Of a DNA stretch of 64,000 bases, positions 40,702 through 49,973 are shown in pieces (position 1 is the first letter of the stretch; the number at the start of each line of letters is the position of its first letter). The notes beneath the pieces are model-generated. The model saw nothing but the letters and a program-made list of their open reading frames with translations, had not been told where the DNA came from and did no database searches. The stretch is from the NCBI GenBank assembly GCA_032124015.1, contig JAQBEH010000096.1, forward strand, positions 12,847 to 76,846, in the 5' to 3' direction. The position numbers were made by a program, and so were the translations under genes. This DNA is from DASRJG01 sp032124015. Lineage in GTDB: Bacteria; Acidobacteriota; Polarisedimenticolia; Polarisedimenticolales; DASRJG01.

Positions 40702-42947
40702 GCGGCGCCGGGACCGAAATCCGCCTCAGCCGCGAGATGCGGCTTCTCGACGTGACGATGATCGGCGTCGGGGCGATGATCGGCGCGGGGATCTTCGTGC
40801 TCACCGGGATCGCCGCCGGCGTGGCGGGGCCGGCCCTGATCGTCGCCTTCCTCCTGAACGGTTTCGTCAGCCTCCTGACCGCGATGGCGTACGCCGAACT
40901 CGGCTCGTGCTTCCACGATGCCGGCGGCGGCTATATCTGGGTGAAGAAGGGGCTCCCCGAACCGAACGGCTTTCTCGCGGGGTGGATGTCGTGGTTCGCG
41001 CAGGCGGTCGCGTGCAGTCTCTACTCCCTGGGGTTCGGAGCCTACTTCGGTTTGCTGCTGAGGTTGCTCGGCTTTACGGGCGGAGAGGATTGGCCGATCT
41101 CGATCGAGAAGCTCCTCGCCGTTTGCGCCGTGGTCATCCTCTGTCTCATCAACTACCGGGGCGCGTCCGAGGCCGGGAAGACCGGCAACTTCGTGACGGC
41201 CGCGAAGATCCTCATCCTTTTTGTGTTCCTCGGCTTCGGCCTGGCCGTGATGTGGCGGAACCCGGACTGGACGACGCACTTCGACGGTTTCATGGCCAAG
41301 GGCTGGGGCGGCGTGTTCATGGCGATGGGGCTGACGTTCATCGCGTTCGAGGGGTACGAGATCATCGCCCAGTGCTCTGAGGAGGTCGAAAACCCGAAGC
41401 GCAACATCCCTAGGGCCATTTTCATCTCCCTCGCCATCGTCGTTCCCATCTATCTCCTCGTCGCTTGGGTGGCGATCGGAGCGATCGACGGCGCCGGAGT
41501 CCCGACGTGGCAGTACCTGGCGGAGAAGAAAGAGACCGCCTTGGTCGAAGCTGCCAAGCAGTTCTTCGTGGGCGGCGGGGTCATGATCCTCGTCGGCGGG
41601 CTGCTGTCGACGGTCAGCGCGCTGAACGCGACCATCTACTCGTCGTCCCGCGTCGCTTTCGCCATGGCCCGTAACCAGAATCTGCCGGACGCGTTTGCGA
41701 AGGTGTCGCCGAGACACAAGACGCCGCACGTCGCGATCTTCGGCTCGATGCTGATCGTCATCGCGATGCTTTTGTGGTTGCCGATCGAGGATGTCGCCGC
41801 CGCCGCCGACGCGATGTTCTTGCTGTTGTTCATACAGGTGAATCTCGCGGTCATCGCGATCCGGAGGAAGATGCCGGACCTCGACCGCGGCTTCAAGGTA
41901 CCGCTCTTCCCCTTGATACCGATCGTGGCGATCGTCGGCAACGTGGGCATCGCGGGGTGGCTGTTCAAGTACAGCCCGATGGCTTGGGTTTCAGCAGGCG
42001 CGTGGATCGGCGCCGGCTTCGTGCTCCATCGCTTCTACGCGGCACCGAAGGAAGAGGCGGCGATCGAACATGCGGCGCGTGTCGAAAAGATCGAAAAGAA
42101 GGACTACCGCGTCCTCGTGGCCTTGTCCTCTCCGAACACCTCCCGATCGCTGATCGAATTCGGCGTCGCGGTCGCGCGGAGTCACGGCGGCGAGATCGTT
42201 TGTCTCGCGGTCGTCGAAGTGCCCGAGGGCCGGCCGCTCGTCGCCGGCCTCGACGACACGGCCCGGCTCAACACCCTCGTCGAGGACGGGGTGCGCGTCG
42301 CGCGCGACGCGGGGCTGACCGCGCGCGGACTGATCAAGGTGTCGCACCGGATCAGCAGCGGCATCGCGGAGACCGTGCGCGAGGAGGAGTGCAACTTCCT
42401 CGTGCTCGGGCGCCGCCGGCGGCCCTCGGCGCTCCAGTCGCTATTCACGTCGGCGCTCGACGCCATGACGAGGGAGGCGCCTTGCGACGTCGCCATCGTC
42501 GCCGGGACGCTCCGTCACGGAATCGTCCGCCGGGTGCTCGTTCCCGTCGACGATGGGCCCAACGCGCGTCTGGCCTGCGAGCTGGCTCCGGCCATCGCGC
42601 AGTGGTGCGACGCGGACATCCGGCCGATGACCGTGGTTCCCGAGTTCGTAACGCCGGAGGCGGCGCAGAAACGGCGCGCGGCGGTCGAAGGCATCATCGC
42701 GGCCTCGGGGCTCGACCAGAAACCTCTCGTATTGCGCCGCGACGACGTCGTCGAGGCGATCCTGGAATCGGCGGGCACGGGCGACGTGATCCTTTTGGGG
42801 GCCTCGTCGGCCGGTACGGTCGCGGAAGCCTTGGCCGCCTCCACGCCGAGCCGAGTCATCGAACGCGGGGTTGTTCCCGTCGTCGCGGTGCGCAAGTACG
42901 AGCCGGCCCGCGCCGGCTGGCTCGAGCGGTTCTTGAACCCGCGATAA
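40698..42947 (+). CDS. APC-family amino-acid permease fused to two Usp domains
   Basis: 749 residues. The first 440 form 12 membrane helices of the amino acid-polyamine-organocation family, with GVGAMIGAGIFVLTG as the helix-1 unwound motif and FIAFEGYEIIAQCSEE. After a short linker (EKIEKKDYRVLVALSS) come two universal-stress-protein-like domains (about 465-600 and 610-735) ending RVIERGVVPVVAVRK. The Usp modules probably bind nucleotide and regulate transport. Substrate is an amino acid or polyamine; specificity cannot be read. It lies in an osmotic-stress run of genes and its start overlaps the MscS stop. Confidence 0.9.
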   Translation: MSGAGTEIRLSREMRLLDVTMIGVGAMIGAGIFVLTGIAAGVAGPALIVAFLLNGFVSLLTAMAYAELGSCFHDAGGGYIWVKKGLPEPNGFLAGWMSWFAQAVACSLYSLGFGAYFGLLLRLLGFTGGEDWPISIEKLLAVCAVVILCLINYRGASEAGKTGNFVTAAKILILFVFLGFGLAVMWRNPDWTTHFDGFMAKGWGGVFMAMGLTFIAFEGYEIIAQCSEEVENPKRNIPRAIFISLAIVVPIYLLVAWVAIGAIDGAGVPTWQYLAEKKETALVEAAKQFFVGGGVMILVGGLLSTVSALNATIYSSSRVAFAMARNQNLPDAFAKVSPRHKTPHVAIFGSMLIVIAMLLWLPIEDVAAAADAMFLLLFIQVNLAVIAIRRKMPDLDRGFKVPLFPLIPIVAIVGNVGIAGWLFKYSPMAWVSAGAWIGAGFVLHRFYAAPKEEAAIEHAARVEKIEKKDYRVLVALSSPNTSRSLIEFGVAVARSHGGEIVCLAVVEVPEGRPLVAGLDDTARLNTLVEDGVRVARDAGLTARGLIKVSHRISSGIAETVREEECNFLVLGRRRRPSALQSLFTSALDAMTREAPCDVAIVAGTLRHGIVRRVLVPVDDGPNARLACELAPAIAQWCDADIRPMTVVPEFVTPEAAQKRRAAVEGIIAASGLDQKPLVLRRDDVVEAILESAGTGDVILLGASSAGTVAEALAASTPSRVIERGVVPVVAVRKYEPARAGWLERFLNPR

Positions 42948-42957
42948 GGAGACAGCC

Positions 42958-43659
42958 ATGGAAGAGCAGCAAGCCGTCGGTGCGGTCCTCGGACCGTTTC
43001 ACGAGATGTGGGTCAAGGTCGTGGGTTATCTCCCGAGCCTCGCGGCCGGCCTGCTGATCCTGATCTTCGGGTTCATCGTCTGCTGGCTCGTCCAGCGACT
43101 GACCGCGCGCGTGATGCTCCTGCTACGCCTCGACCGGGCCTTCCGCAACTTCCGTTGGGCGCAGGGCTTGGAGCATGCGGACACGAAGTACGCGCTGGCC
43201 CGGATGGCGGGCAACCTCGTTGCGGTGCTCCTCTTTTTCGTGTTCCTCGAAAACGCCTTCGTCGTGTGGGGCCTCGACGTCCTCGGCCAACTGATCGGCC
43301 GCCTCGTGTTCTATCTCCCGCACCTCGTCGTCGGCGGCCTCGTCATGGCCATCGGCAGCGTGGTCGTGGCGTTGGTGTCGGACCGCGTGCGCGCGGGGCT
43401 CGCCGTCGAGGGATTCGAGCGTGCGGGCCTGGTCGCGCGCCTGACGCGGTGGGCCCTCATGGTGGTCGTTACCGCTTTCGCTCTCGAGGAGTTAGGCATC
43501 GCGCCGCACACGGTTCAAGCGGCGGTGAAGATCGGCCTCGGAACCCTGGGTATCGTCGCCGCCCTCGCCGTGGGCCTCGGGAGCAAGGACGCGATTGCGG
43601 CGATGTGGGCCTCGATCCTCGACAATCGTAAAACCGACAGCGGGGAGAAGCCAACCTGA
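42958..43659 (+). CDS. Conserved transmembrane-helix (MscS-like TM) protein
   Basis: 233 residues with an AAGGAGA ribosome site 7 nt before the ATG. It has four to five membrane helices (about 22-45, 80-100, 112-135, 160-178, 185-203). Repeats of the type LGxLIGRLVFYLPHLVVGGLVMAI match the TM-helix domain of MscS-related proteins, but no MscS beta domain follows. It probably forms a membrane complex with channels or antiporters encoded around it. It ends two or three bases from the possible CTG start of the next gene. No catalytic residues are seen. Confidence 0.75.
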   Translation: MEEQQAVGAVLGPFHEMWVKVVGYLPSLAAGLLILIFGFIVCWLVQRLTARVMLLLRLDRAFRNFRWAQGLEHADTKYALARMAGNLVAVLLFFVFLENAFVVWGLDVLGQLIGRLVFYLPHLVVGGLVMAIGSVVVALVSDRVRAGLAVEGFERAGLVARLTRWALMVVVTAFALEELGIAPHTVQAAVKIGLGTLGIVAALAVGLGSKDAIAAMWASILDNRKTDSGEKPT

Positions 43660-43682
43660 AACTCTTCGAGATCTTTGCCGGT

Positions 43683-44891
43683 GTGACGACGCTGACTGCC
43701 CTGTTCGGGTGGTTCAACTATCGCTCCGTGCGCCTCCCGAACACGATCGGCGTGATGGTGATCTCGCTCGCGTTTTCTCTGGCGCTCGTCGTGTTCGGCC
43801 GGTTCGGGAACGGCATCGAGGAGCCGATGCGTCAGCTGCTCGTTGCCGTGGATTTCGACGAGGTGCTGCTGCACGGGATGCTCGGGGCGCTGCTGTTCGC
43901 GGGGGCGCTCCACATCGACCTCGGGGACCTGTCCGAGCAGAAGTGGGTGATCGGGATTCTCGCCACGTGCGGCGTTTTGGTATCGACCGTGGTCGTGGGC
44001 GGGTTGACGTACGTCATTTTCAGGATGCTCTCGACCGAACTCCCGTTCGTCTACTGCCTCCTGTTCGGCGCACTGATCTCTCCCACGGATCCGATCGCGG
44101 TCGGGGCGATCCTGAGGGACGTGGGTCTTCCGAAATCCCTGTTGATCAAGATCTCGGGCGAATCGCTGTTCAACGACGGCATCGGCGTCGTGGTTTTCGT
44201 ATCGGTTTTGGAGCTGGCGCTCCAGGGGCACGACGTCTCCGCAAGCAGCATTGCCGGCCTTTTCGCCATCGAGGTTCTGGGCGGAATCGCGTACGGCGCG
44301 ATCCTGGGGTACGCCGTTTACCGGATGCTCAAGAGCGTGAACAACTACCAGGTGGAGATCCTCCTGACCCTCGCGCTGGTCACCGGCGGTTACGCGGTGG
44401 CCAATCGCATCGGGATCTCGGGGCCGCTCGCCATGGTCGTCGCGGGGCTCCTCATCGGAAACCAAGGGCGCGCCTTCGCGATGTCCGACCGCACACGCGC
44501 GCGGCTGGACGATTTCTGGGAGTTGGTCGACGACTTTATGAACGCGGTGCTGTTCGTCCTGATCGGGGTCGAGATGCTGGTCGTCGAGTTCTCGGTGCCG
44601 GCGTTGGTGGCCGGTCTGGCCGCAATTCCCATCGTGCTGGCCGCGCGCTGGATCAGCGTCGCGATCCCCATCACCGTGATGAGACGCTTCCGGAGGTTCA
44701 GCCCGGGCGCCGTTCGTATCTTCACGTGGACCGGTCTGCGCGGCGCGATCTCGGTCGCGCTCGCCCTCTCGCTGCCCCCCGGCCCTTCGCGCGACCCCAT
44801 CATCACGATGACCTACATCGTCGTCATCTTCTCGATCGCGGTGCAGGGGTTGACCGCTGGACGGGTGGCGCGGTATTTCGCGCGCGGCTAG
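43683..44891 (+). CDS. CPA1-family Na+/H+ antiporter
   Basis: 402 residues from the GTG at 43683. It has 12 membrane helices, with SPTDPIAVGAILRD as the ion-binding DP motif and SGESLFNDGIGVVVF with the second Asp, both typical of NhaP-like exchangers. FTWTGLRGAISVALALSLP is the conserved C-terminal helix motif. In-frame sequence upstream to a CTG at 43656, overlapping the previous stop as CTGA, gives KLFEIFAGVTTLTALFGWFNYR, which matches family N termini; the real start may be that CTG (411 residues). It exchanges sodium or potassium for protons. It lies in an osmotic and pH-homeostasis gene run. Confidence 0.9.
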   Translation: MTTLTALFGWFNYRSVRLPNTIGVMVISLAFSLALVVFGRFGNGIEEPMRQLLVAVDFDEVLLHGMLGALLFAGALHIDLGDLSEQKWVIGILATCGVLVSTVVVGGLTYVIFRMLSTELPFVYCLLFGALISPTDPIAVGAILRDVGLPKSLLIKISGESLFNDGIGVVVFVSVLELALQGHDVSASSIAGLFAIEVLGGIAYGAILGYAVYRMLKSVNNYQVEILLTLALVTGGYAVANRIGISGPLAMVVAGLLIGNQGRAFAMSDRTRARLDDFWELVDDFMNAVLFVLIGVEMLVVEFSVPALVAGLAAIPIVLAARWISVAIPITVMRRFRRFSPGAVRIFTWTGLRGAISVALALSLPPGPSRDPIITMTYIVVIFSIAVQGLTAGRVARYFARG

Positions 44892-44903
44892 CTCCGTCCG
44901 GGC

Positions 44904-44934
44904 AAAAAAAATGGCCGGCGCCTGAGCGCCGGCC
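44904..44934 (-). terminator. Rho-independent terminator of the ABM gene
   Basis: Reading the minus strand, GGCCGGCGC, loop, GCGCCGGCC form a perfect 9-bp stem (44913-44934) followed by eight T (44904-44911). It lies 20 bp after the stop of the gene at 44955. The hairpin is also just downstream of the antiporter gene, but lacks a T-run on the + strand, so it serves the minus-strand gene. Confidence 0.88.
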
Positions 44935-44954
44935 GGAAAATGATTCGCTGCCGA

Positions 44955-45251
44955 TCAGGCGCGCGGCATGGTGACCACGCGGTCGTAGATGTCGACTCTC
45001 GGCATTCCTTCGAGCATCGGCGTCAGTTTCTTCAGGACCTCGGGGTAGGTCTTGAGGTTGTAGGCGTCCGCCGCCGCCTTGTCGTTCCACAGAGTGAAGC
45101 CCACTCCCTTCCGGTCGTGGAGCATGAGCGTCTGCGAGACGAGTCCTTTTTCCGATTTGAACATCGGGGCGATCTCGGTGGTGAAAACGCGGTTGAACTC
45201 GTCGACTTGTCCGTCTTTGATCGTGAAATGTACGTTGCGGGCGAAACCCAT
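44955..45251 (-). CDS. Antibiotic biosynthesis monooxygenase (ABM)-like small protein
   Basis: 98 residues of ferredoxin-like fold (Dabb/ABM type): NVHFTIKDGQVDEFNRVF, then a strand with TLMLHDRKGVGFTLW, then MLEGMPRVDIYDRV. Family members dimerise and act as cofactor-free monooxygenases of quinones or as heme or stress proteins; the function here is unassigned. It is transcribed alone, with a strong terminator downstream and an AT-rich palindromic region upstream. The ATG at 45251 is followed by a clear start. It is close in sequence to nothing else in the window. Confidence 0.75.
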   Translation of the reverse strand: MGFARNVHFTIKDGQVDEFNRVFTTEIAPMFKSEKGLVSQTLMLHDRKGVGFTLWNDKAAADAYNLKTYPEVLKKLTPMLEGMPRVDIYDRVVTMPRA

Positions 45252-45358
45252 GGGGTACTCCGTTTCTCCCTCGCTAGGTGGGACCTTCCGGCCGGCTCGT
45301 CTCGAGCAAGGAATCCGAGATCAAAACCTGTACTGCATCGGCCTTCATGGCGATTCAA

Positions 45359-45388
45359 TGACTGATTGACGTAAATATATATCAGTCA
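45359..45388. promoter_or_regulatory. AT-rich palindrome, candidate operator upstream of the ABM gene
   Basis: TGACTGAT at 45359-45366 is mirrored by ATCAGTCA at 45381-45388, with GTAAATATAT in the 14-bp spacer. The A+T content stands out strongly from the surrounding DNA. Read on the minus strand, TTGACT (reverse of AGTCAA) lies within it, a -35-like box for the gene starting 108 bp away. A repressor or activator site is likely. Confidence 0.55.
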
Positions 45389-45423
45389 AGGAGTTATGTC
45401 AAGCCCCCCGGAAGAGCCGAGCG

Positions 45424-46320
45424 CTAATTTGCGTGGAGCCGCACCACCAGAACCGAACATGGAGCGGCTCGCACGACGGCCTCGGCGACGCTTCCCAAGA
45501 GCATGCGGCGCATCCCCGTGCGACCCCGCGTTCCGACGACGATCAGATCGGCACGCATGTGCTCGGCGATACGCACGAGGTTCGCCGCGGCGGGACCGAC
45601 GGTGACCTGCGTATCCCCGTCGATCCCGGCGCCGGCCAACGCCGCGTCGAGGCTCTTTTGCGCCGCCTCTTCGTTGGCGCGCTGGAAGTCGGCCAGTTGT
45701 ACGGAATAGTCGCCCAGCGCGCCCCCGAACACGTCGGTCGAAATACCCGGCAGCTCCACGCTGTGGACGGCCGTCACGCGGCCGTGTGTGCGTTTGGCTT
45801 CTTCAGCCGCGGCGGCGAGCGCCGGAAGCGCGGGGTCGGAAAAATCGGTGCCCACGACGATTTTGCCCGTCCCCGGCCGCGCGCGGGCGACGAGGACCGG
45901 ACAGTGGGCGTAACGCGCGACGCTCATCGCCATGTTGCCGATGAGCATGCGGGCGATCCCCGTGGCGCCAAAGCTTCCCACAACGATCCGGTCGGCCTTC
46001 CAGTCCTCGGCAACGCGCACGATTCCCGCGGACGGAGACCCCTCTTCGATAAACGTCTCGAACGTTCCGGTTGTCCTGCCGGTGACCTGGCGCACGCGTT
46101 CCGCGACGGCATCGGCCACCCTCTTCCTCGCCTCGGGCACATTGAGGACTTCGTCGCTGCCCCGCTGCGGGAAGAGAGGGTGGACGAAGACCTCGCGGGG
46201 CACGATGTGGCAGACCGCAAGCGCGACCTTGTCGGTGCTCGCCAATTCATGAGCCTGCCTGAGGGCCTCGTCGGCGAATTCGCTCAGATCCGTTGCCACC
46301 AGTACTCGTCGTAGTGTCAT
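45424..46320 (-). CDS. Tandem universal stress protein
   Basis: 298 residues, two Usp domains (about 1-148 and 150-298). Both carry the nucleotide-binding G-x2-G-x6-G motif: GSFGATGIARMLIG in the first and GTRGRTGMRRMLLGS in the second, the latter ending in a complete GS. Binding of ATP is therefore more certain in the second half. Usp proteins accumulate under stress; partners are not known. It lies between the ABM gene and the CPA2 antiporter, both on the same strand. The ATG at 46320 gives a typical MTLRRVLVATDLS start. Confidence 0.9.
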   Translation of the reverse strand: MTLRRVLVATDLSEFADEALRQAHELASTDKVALAVCHIVPREVFVHPLFPQRGSDEVLNVPEARKRVADAVAERVRQVTGRTTGTFETFIEEGSPSAGIVRVAEDWKADRIVVGSFGATGIARMLIGNMAMSVARYAHCPVLVARARPGTGKIVVGTDFSDPALPALAAAAEEAKRTHGRVTAVHSVELPGISTDVFGGALGDYSVQLADFQRANEEAAQKSLDAALAGAGIDGDTQVTVGPAAANLVRIAEHMRADLIVVGTRGRTGMRRMLLGSVAEAVVRAAPCSVLVVRLHAN

Positions 46321-46401
46321 GCTCGCTCCCTTCGCCCGTGGATCGGCATCTTACGCCGCTTGGACGAGCCCGGCGAATCCGCGGCACCCCAAAAGCGGCG
46401 A

Positions 46402-47637
46402 TCACTCCCTGGATCGGCCCAATCGGGCGATCTCGTTCGTCGTGACGTCGACGATCTCCTCGCCAGTTTCGACCGGCGCGCCCGGACTCAACAGCGGGAC
46501 GAGACTCGTGGCCGCGCCATAGACGACGAGACCGCCGTACACCCATGGCGCGACGTCAAATCGCTCGCGCAGCACGTCGGCCACCGCGAACGTGAATACG
46601 GTCGTCGGCACGAGGAACAGCCCGACATTGGCGGCCTCCCGCCACGCCTCGCCCAGCCGCATTCTGCGGTGCAACAGCGTCGGGACGACGCGCAGCGGAA
46701 CTGCCACGACGAGAAGCGCGGCCGCCAGCAGCGCGGCTTCGGGCGTCAACGCGCCCTTCGGCAGGATCAGACCCACTCGGAAGAAGAAGCACGGAACAAA
46801 GAACGCCGAAAAGAACCGGAAGGCGGTGAGCGCCTCGGAGACCGATCCGGTCTCGTAACGCTTGCGGTCGAGCCAGTCGAGATATCGGCGCGCCACGAGC
46901 CCGACGAGAAATGCGCCCGCGAGATAGTGCACGCCGACGTGATGCGTGGTGTAGGCGGCCAGCAACGCGACGATCAACAGGAATGGGAACTCCGTGCGCG
47001 GCGCCCACGGGAGGATGAGCCGGTGAAAGAAGACGACGAGCAGCGGCACGGCGAGAATCAGACCCGAGACGGCGGCAAGCCCGATGGCGAGATCGCGCGG
47101 CGCCGACGCGTTCGCGAACACGAGGACCATCCCGATCGCCATCAACTCGCCGGCGATCGCCTTGTGCTTGATCCACGCGGCGAGGTCCGGACGCTGCGGT
47201 CGCGCCTCGAGCAGCGACATGATGTACCCGACCGACGGCGACATGATCGCCGCCCCCACGAGCACCGCGACGCCGGTGTCGAGACCGAGCGCGATGCCGA
47301 CCGCGGTTGCGATCGCGACCAGGGCCACTTGAAGTCCGAGATGGACCACGAGGGTTGCGCCGCGGCTGCGCAGCTCGTCGAGCTCGACCTCGAGCCCCGC
47401 GAACAGGAACAGGGCCGAGATGCCGAATCCCGACAACCCTTTCAGCATCGCGTTCGGCTCGATCCAACCGAACACGGCGGGGCCGACGATGATCCCGAGC
47501 GCGAACTCGGTCAGAGGCGCGGGGATCCGGAAACGGAGCAGCGCCTTGGGCAGGAAGAACAGCCCCGCGACCAGGGCGAGCAATTCGAGATAGGGTTCCA
47601 CCGGACCGGCGATTCTACGCCACCACGCGATGAACAC
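46402..47637 (-). CDS. CPA2 (Kef-type) cation/H+ antiporter, membrane domain only
   Basis: 411 residues from a GTG at 47637. About 12 membrane helices, with LTEFALGIIVGPAVFGW, FAGLEVELDELR and the FFVPCFFFRVGL motif of the cation/proton antiporter-2 family. The C-terminal RCK (KTN) and Usp-like domains of KefB/C are absent; a short acidic tail with ETGEEIVDV follows. It probably exchanges K+ or Na+ for protons. It is divergent from the trehalose-6-phosphate gene with only 53 bp between starts, so the two may share a promoter. Confidence 0.85.
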   Translation of the reverse strand: MFIAWWRRIAGPVEPYLELLALVAGLFFLPKALLRFRIPAPLTEFALGIIVGPAVFGWIEPNAMLKGLSGFGISALFLFAGLEVELDELRSRGATLVVHLGLQVALVAIATAVGIALGLDTGVAVLVGAAIMSPSVGYIMSLLEARPQRPDLAAWIKHKAIAGELMAIGMVLVFANASAPRDLAIGLAAVSGLILAVPLLVVFFHRLILPWAPRTEFPFLLIVALLAAYTTHHVGVHYLAGAFLVGLVARRYLDWLDRKRYETGSVSEALTAFRFFSAFFVPCFFFRVGLILPKGALTPEAALLAAALLVVAVPLRVVPTLLHRRMRLGEAWREAANVGLFLVPTTVFTFAVADVLRERFDVAPWVYGGLVVYGAATSLVPLLSPGAPVETGEEIVDVTTNEIARLGRSRE

Positions 47638-47690
47638 TTCCCTAATCCGGAAACGAATTCGAGGTTAGCTCGGGATGGTAAGCTGAGGGC

Positions 47691-49973
47691 GTGGGTACTC
47701 ATCCTCGCGTCCTGCTCGTTTCGAACCGGCTTCCGGTGACGGTGGCAATCCGGGACGGCCGGGCGACCGTCAAGCCGTCCACGGGCGGCCTCGCGACCGG
47801 CCTGACCGGACCCCACCGGGAGTCCGGCGGCCTGTGGTTCGGCTGGCCCGGGGACATCTCCGAAGCCACTCCGGATCAGCGCACCGAGATCGAAGCTCGA
47901 TTGGCTTCGGACCGGCTGGTCCCCATCGATCTGGATCGCGAGGATCTCGAGCGCTACTACCACGGGCTCGCGAACGGCGTCTTGTGGCCGCTCTTCCACT
48001 ACCACCAAGACTCGATTCCGTTCGACAGGGAAGACTGGAACCGGTACGTCGCCGTGAACGAACGATTCGCGCAGGCGGTGGCGGCCCATCACCAGCCGGG
48101 CGATCTGGTCTGGGTTCACGACTATCACTTGGCGCTCGTCCCCGCGATGCTCCGCGCACGGATTCCCGGCGCGCGCATCGGATTTTTCCTGCACATTCCG
48201 TTTCCCTCCTCCGAGGTGTTCCGCATCTTCCCCTGGCGCAAATCGCTGCTCTGGGGACTGCTCGGGGCCGACCTGATCGGGTTCCATACGCTCGGCTACA
48301 TGCGCCATTTCCTCTCGAGTCTCACGCACGTCTTGGGGCTCGACACCGATCTCGACGAGGTGCTTCTCGAAAGTCGCGTGGTCCGGTGCGGCGCGTTCCC
48401 GATGGGGATCGACAACGCCGCCTTCCTCAGGCTTTCCGCCTCCGCACCCGTACGCCGCGAATCCGACAAGCTGCGGCGAGCGGCGGCGGGCGTTCGCATG
48501 GTGCTGGGCGTCGACCGCCTGGACTACACGAAGGGAATCCCCCGCCGCCTCGCGGCCTTCGAGCGTCTGCTCGAATCGTCGCCGGAGTATCGCGGACACG
48601 TCCAATTGCTCCAAATCGCGGCGCCGTCGCGTGAAAAGACTCCGGCCTACGCGTCCTTCAAGCGCCGGCTGGACGAACAGGTCGGCCGGATCAACGGCCG
48701 CTTCGGGACGCCGTCCTGGACACCGATCCGCTACGTGTACCGGGGATACGGCGTCGAGCGCGTGGTGGCGTTCTACCGCGCCGCGGACGTCATGCTCGTC
48801 ACGCCGCTGCGTGACGGGATGAACCTCGTCGCGAAAGAATTCGTCGCCAGCCGCGACGACCTCGACGGCGTGCTGGTGATTAGCGAGTTCGCGGGGGCGT
48901 CCGAGGAACTCGCGGAGGCCATTCAGATCAACCCCTACGATATCGACGGCGCCGCCGCCGCGATCCGCGCGGCGCTCGAGATGGACGGGGATGAGCGCTC
49001 CCGGCGCATGGGCCAGCTTCGGGACCGAGTCCTCCGCCGGGACGTCCACCAGTGGGTCATGGATTTCCTGGACCGGCTGGCGGTCGATCGCCGCCGCGTC
49101 GCCGAGCGAGAGTTGACGCCGATTCCGTCGGACCTCCTCGCGGCCGCCGAAAGGCTCCTCGTCTTCCTCGACTACGACGGCACGCTCGTCCCTCTCGTCG
49201 ACGACCCCGGCGCGGCGGTCCTCGATCCCGTGCTCATCGAGATCCTCGGCCGTCTCGCGCGGCGCCCTGGGGTCGACGTCGAGATCGTGAGCGGGCGGAC
49301 CCCGGAATGGCTTGCGCGCATGTTTGCGACCCTGCCGATGGGATTGCACGCGGAGCACGGTGCGTGGAGCCGGAGTCCAGGCTCGTCCGAGTGGCGGAGG
49401 AACGTCCCGGAGTCGGCCGGATTCCAGGGCTTGCTCGACCGCGTGCGCCCCGTCCTCGCCTCGTTCGCCCGCTCGCATCCCGGGTCGTTCGTCGAGGAAA
49501 AAACGACCGGACTCGCGCTGCACTACCGTGCGGCCCATTCCGCGGACGCGGAACCGCAGGCCTGGGAATTGCGGCGCCAACTTCTCGACCTGTTGTCAAA
49601 CGCTCCGGTCTCGGTGCTCGCGGGGAACAACGTCATCGAGATTCGTCCTCAGGGGCTGCACAAGGGAACGATCGTTCCGCAAGTGCTCGCGCAGGCCGCA
49701 GCCGGCGCCAAAATCCTCGCAATCGGCGACGATCGCACCGACGAGGACCTCTTCGCGGCGCTCCCCGAAAACGCGATCACGGTTCGGGTCGGCGGCGGTC
49801 CGACGCGCGCCGGCTGGAGGCTCAAGGGACCGGACGACGTGAGAGCCTTGCTCGCGGAGTTGGCGGGATGGGGCGAATTCGGCCGAGTTCGGTCCGACTC
49901 CAGGAGGCGTGACGATGAGCTACGACGAAAAGACCGCGGGGCGAATTCGAAAGCTCCTGTCGACGCATCCTGA
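47691..49973 (+). CDS. Bifunctional trehalose-6-phosphate synthase/phosphatase
   Basis: 760 residues. The GT20 synthase (about 1-475) has SNRLPVTV, HDYHLALVPAMLR, DRLDYTKGIPRRL and RDGMNLVAKEFVAS, which bind UDP-glucose and glucose-6-phosphate. The HAD phosphatase (about 485-745) has the DxDGT motif in LDYDGTLVPLVDDPG and AIGDDRTDEDLF. The enzyme makes trehalose-6-phosphate and then trehalose from UDP-glucose (or another nucleotide sugar) in one chain. This OtsA-OtsB fusion is common in eukaryotes but less so in bacteria. It is the third trehalose route in the window. GTG start at 47691. Confidence 0.95.
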   Translation: MGTHPRVLLVSNRLPVTVAIRDGRATVKPSTGGLATGLTGPHRESGGLWFGWPGDISEATPDQRTEIEARLASDRLVPIDLDREDLERYYHGLANGVLWPLFHYHQDSIPFDREDWNRYVAVNERFAQAVAAHHQPGDLVWVHDYHLALVPAMLRARIPGARIGFFLHIPFPSSEVFRIFPWRKSLLWGLLGADLIGFHTLGYMRHFLSSLTHVLGLDTDLDEVLLESRVVRCGAFPMGIDNAAFLRLSASAPVRRESDKLRRAAAGVRMVLGVDRLDYTKGIPRRLAAFERLLESSPEYRGHVQLLQIAAPSREKTPAYASFKRRLDEQVGRINGRFGTPSWTPIRYVYRGYGVERVVAFYRAADVMLVTPLRDGMNLVAKEFVASRDDLDGVLVISEFAGASEELAEAIQINPYDIDGAAAAIRAALEMDGDERSRRMGQLRDRVLRRDVHQWVMDFLDRLAVDRRRVAERELTPIPSDLLAAAERLLVFLDYDGTLVPLVDDPGAAVLDPVLIEILGRLARRPGVDVEIVSGRTPEWLARMFATLPMGLHAEHGAWSRSPGSSEWRRNVPESAGFQGLLDRVRPVLASFARSHPGSFVEEKTTGLALHYRAAHSADAEPQAWELRRQLLDLLSNAPVSVLAGNNVIEIRPQGLHKGTIVPQVLAQAAAGAKILAIGDDRTDEDLFAALPENAITVRVGGGPTRAGWRLKGPDDVRALLAELAGWGEFGRVRSDSRRRDDELRRKDRGANSKAPVDAS

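Noticed and set aside
44913..44934. Hairpin as terminator for the + strand antiporter gene
   Set aside because: No T-run follows on the + strand; the eight T lie on the minus-strand side, so it is assigned to the ABM gene.
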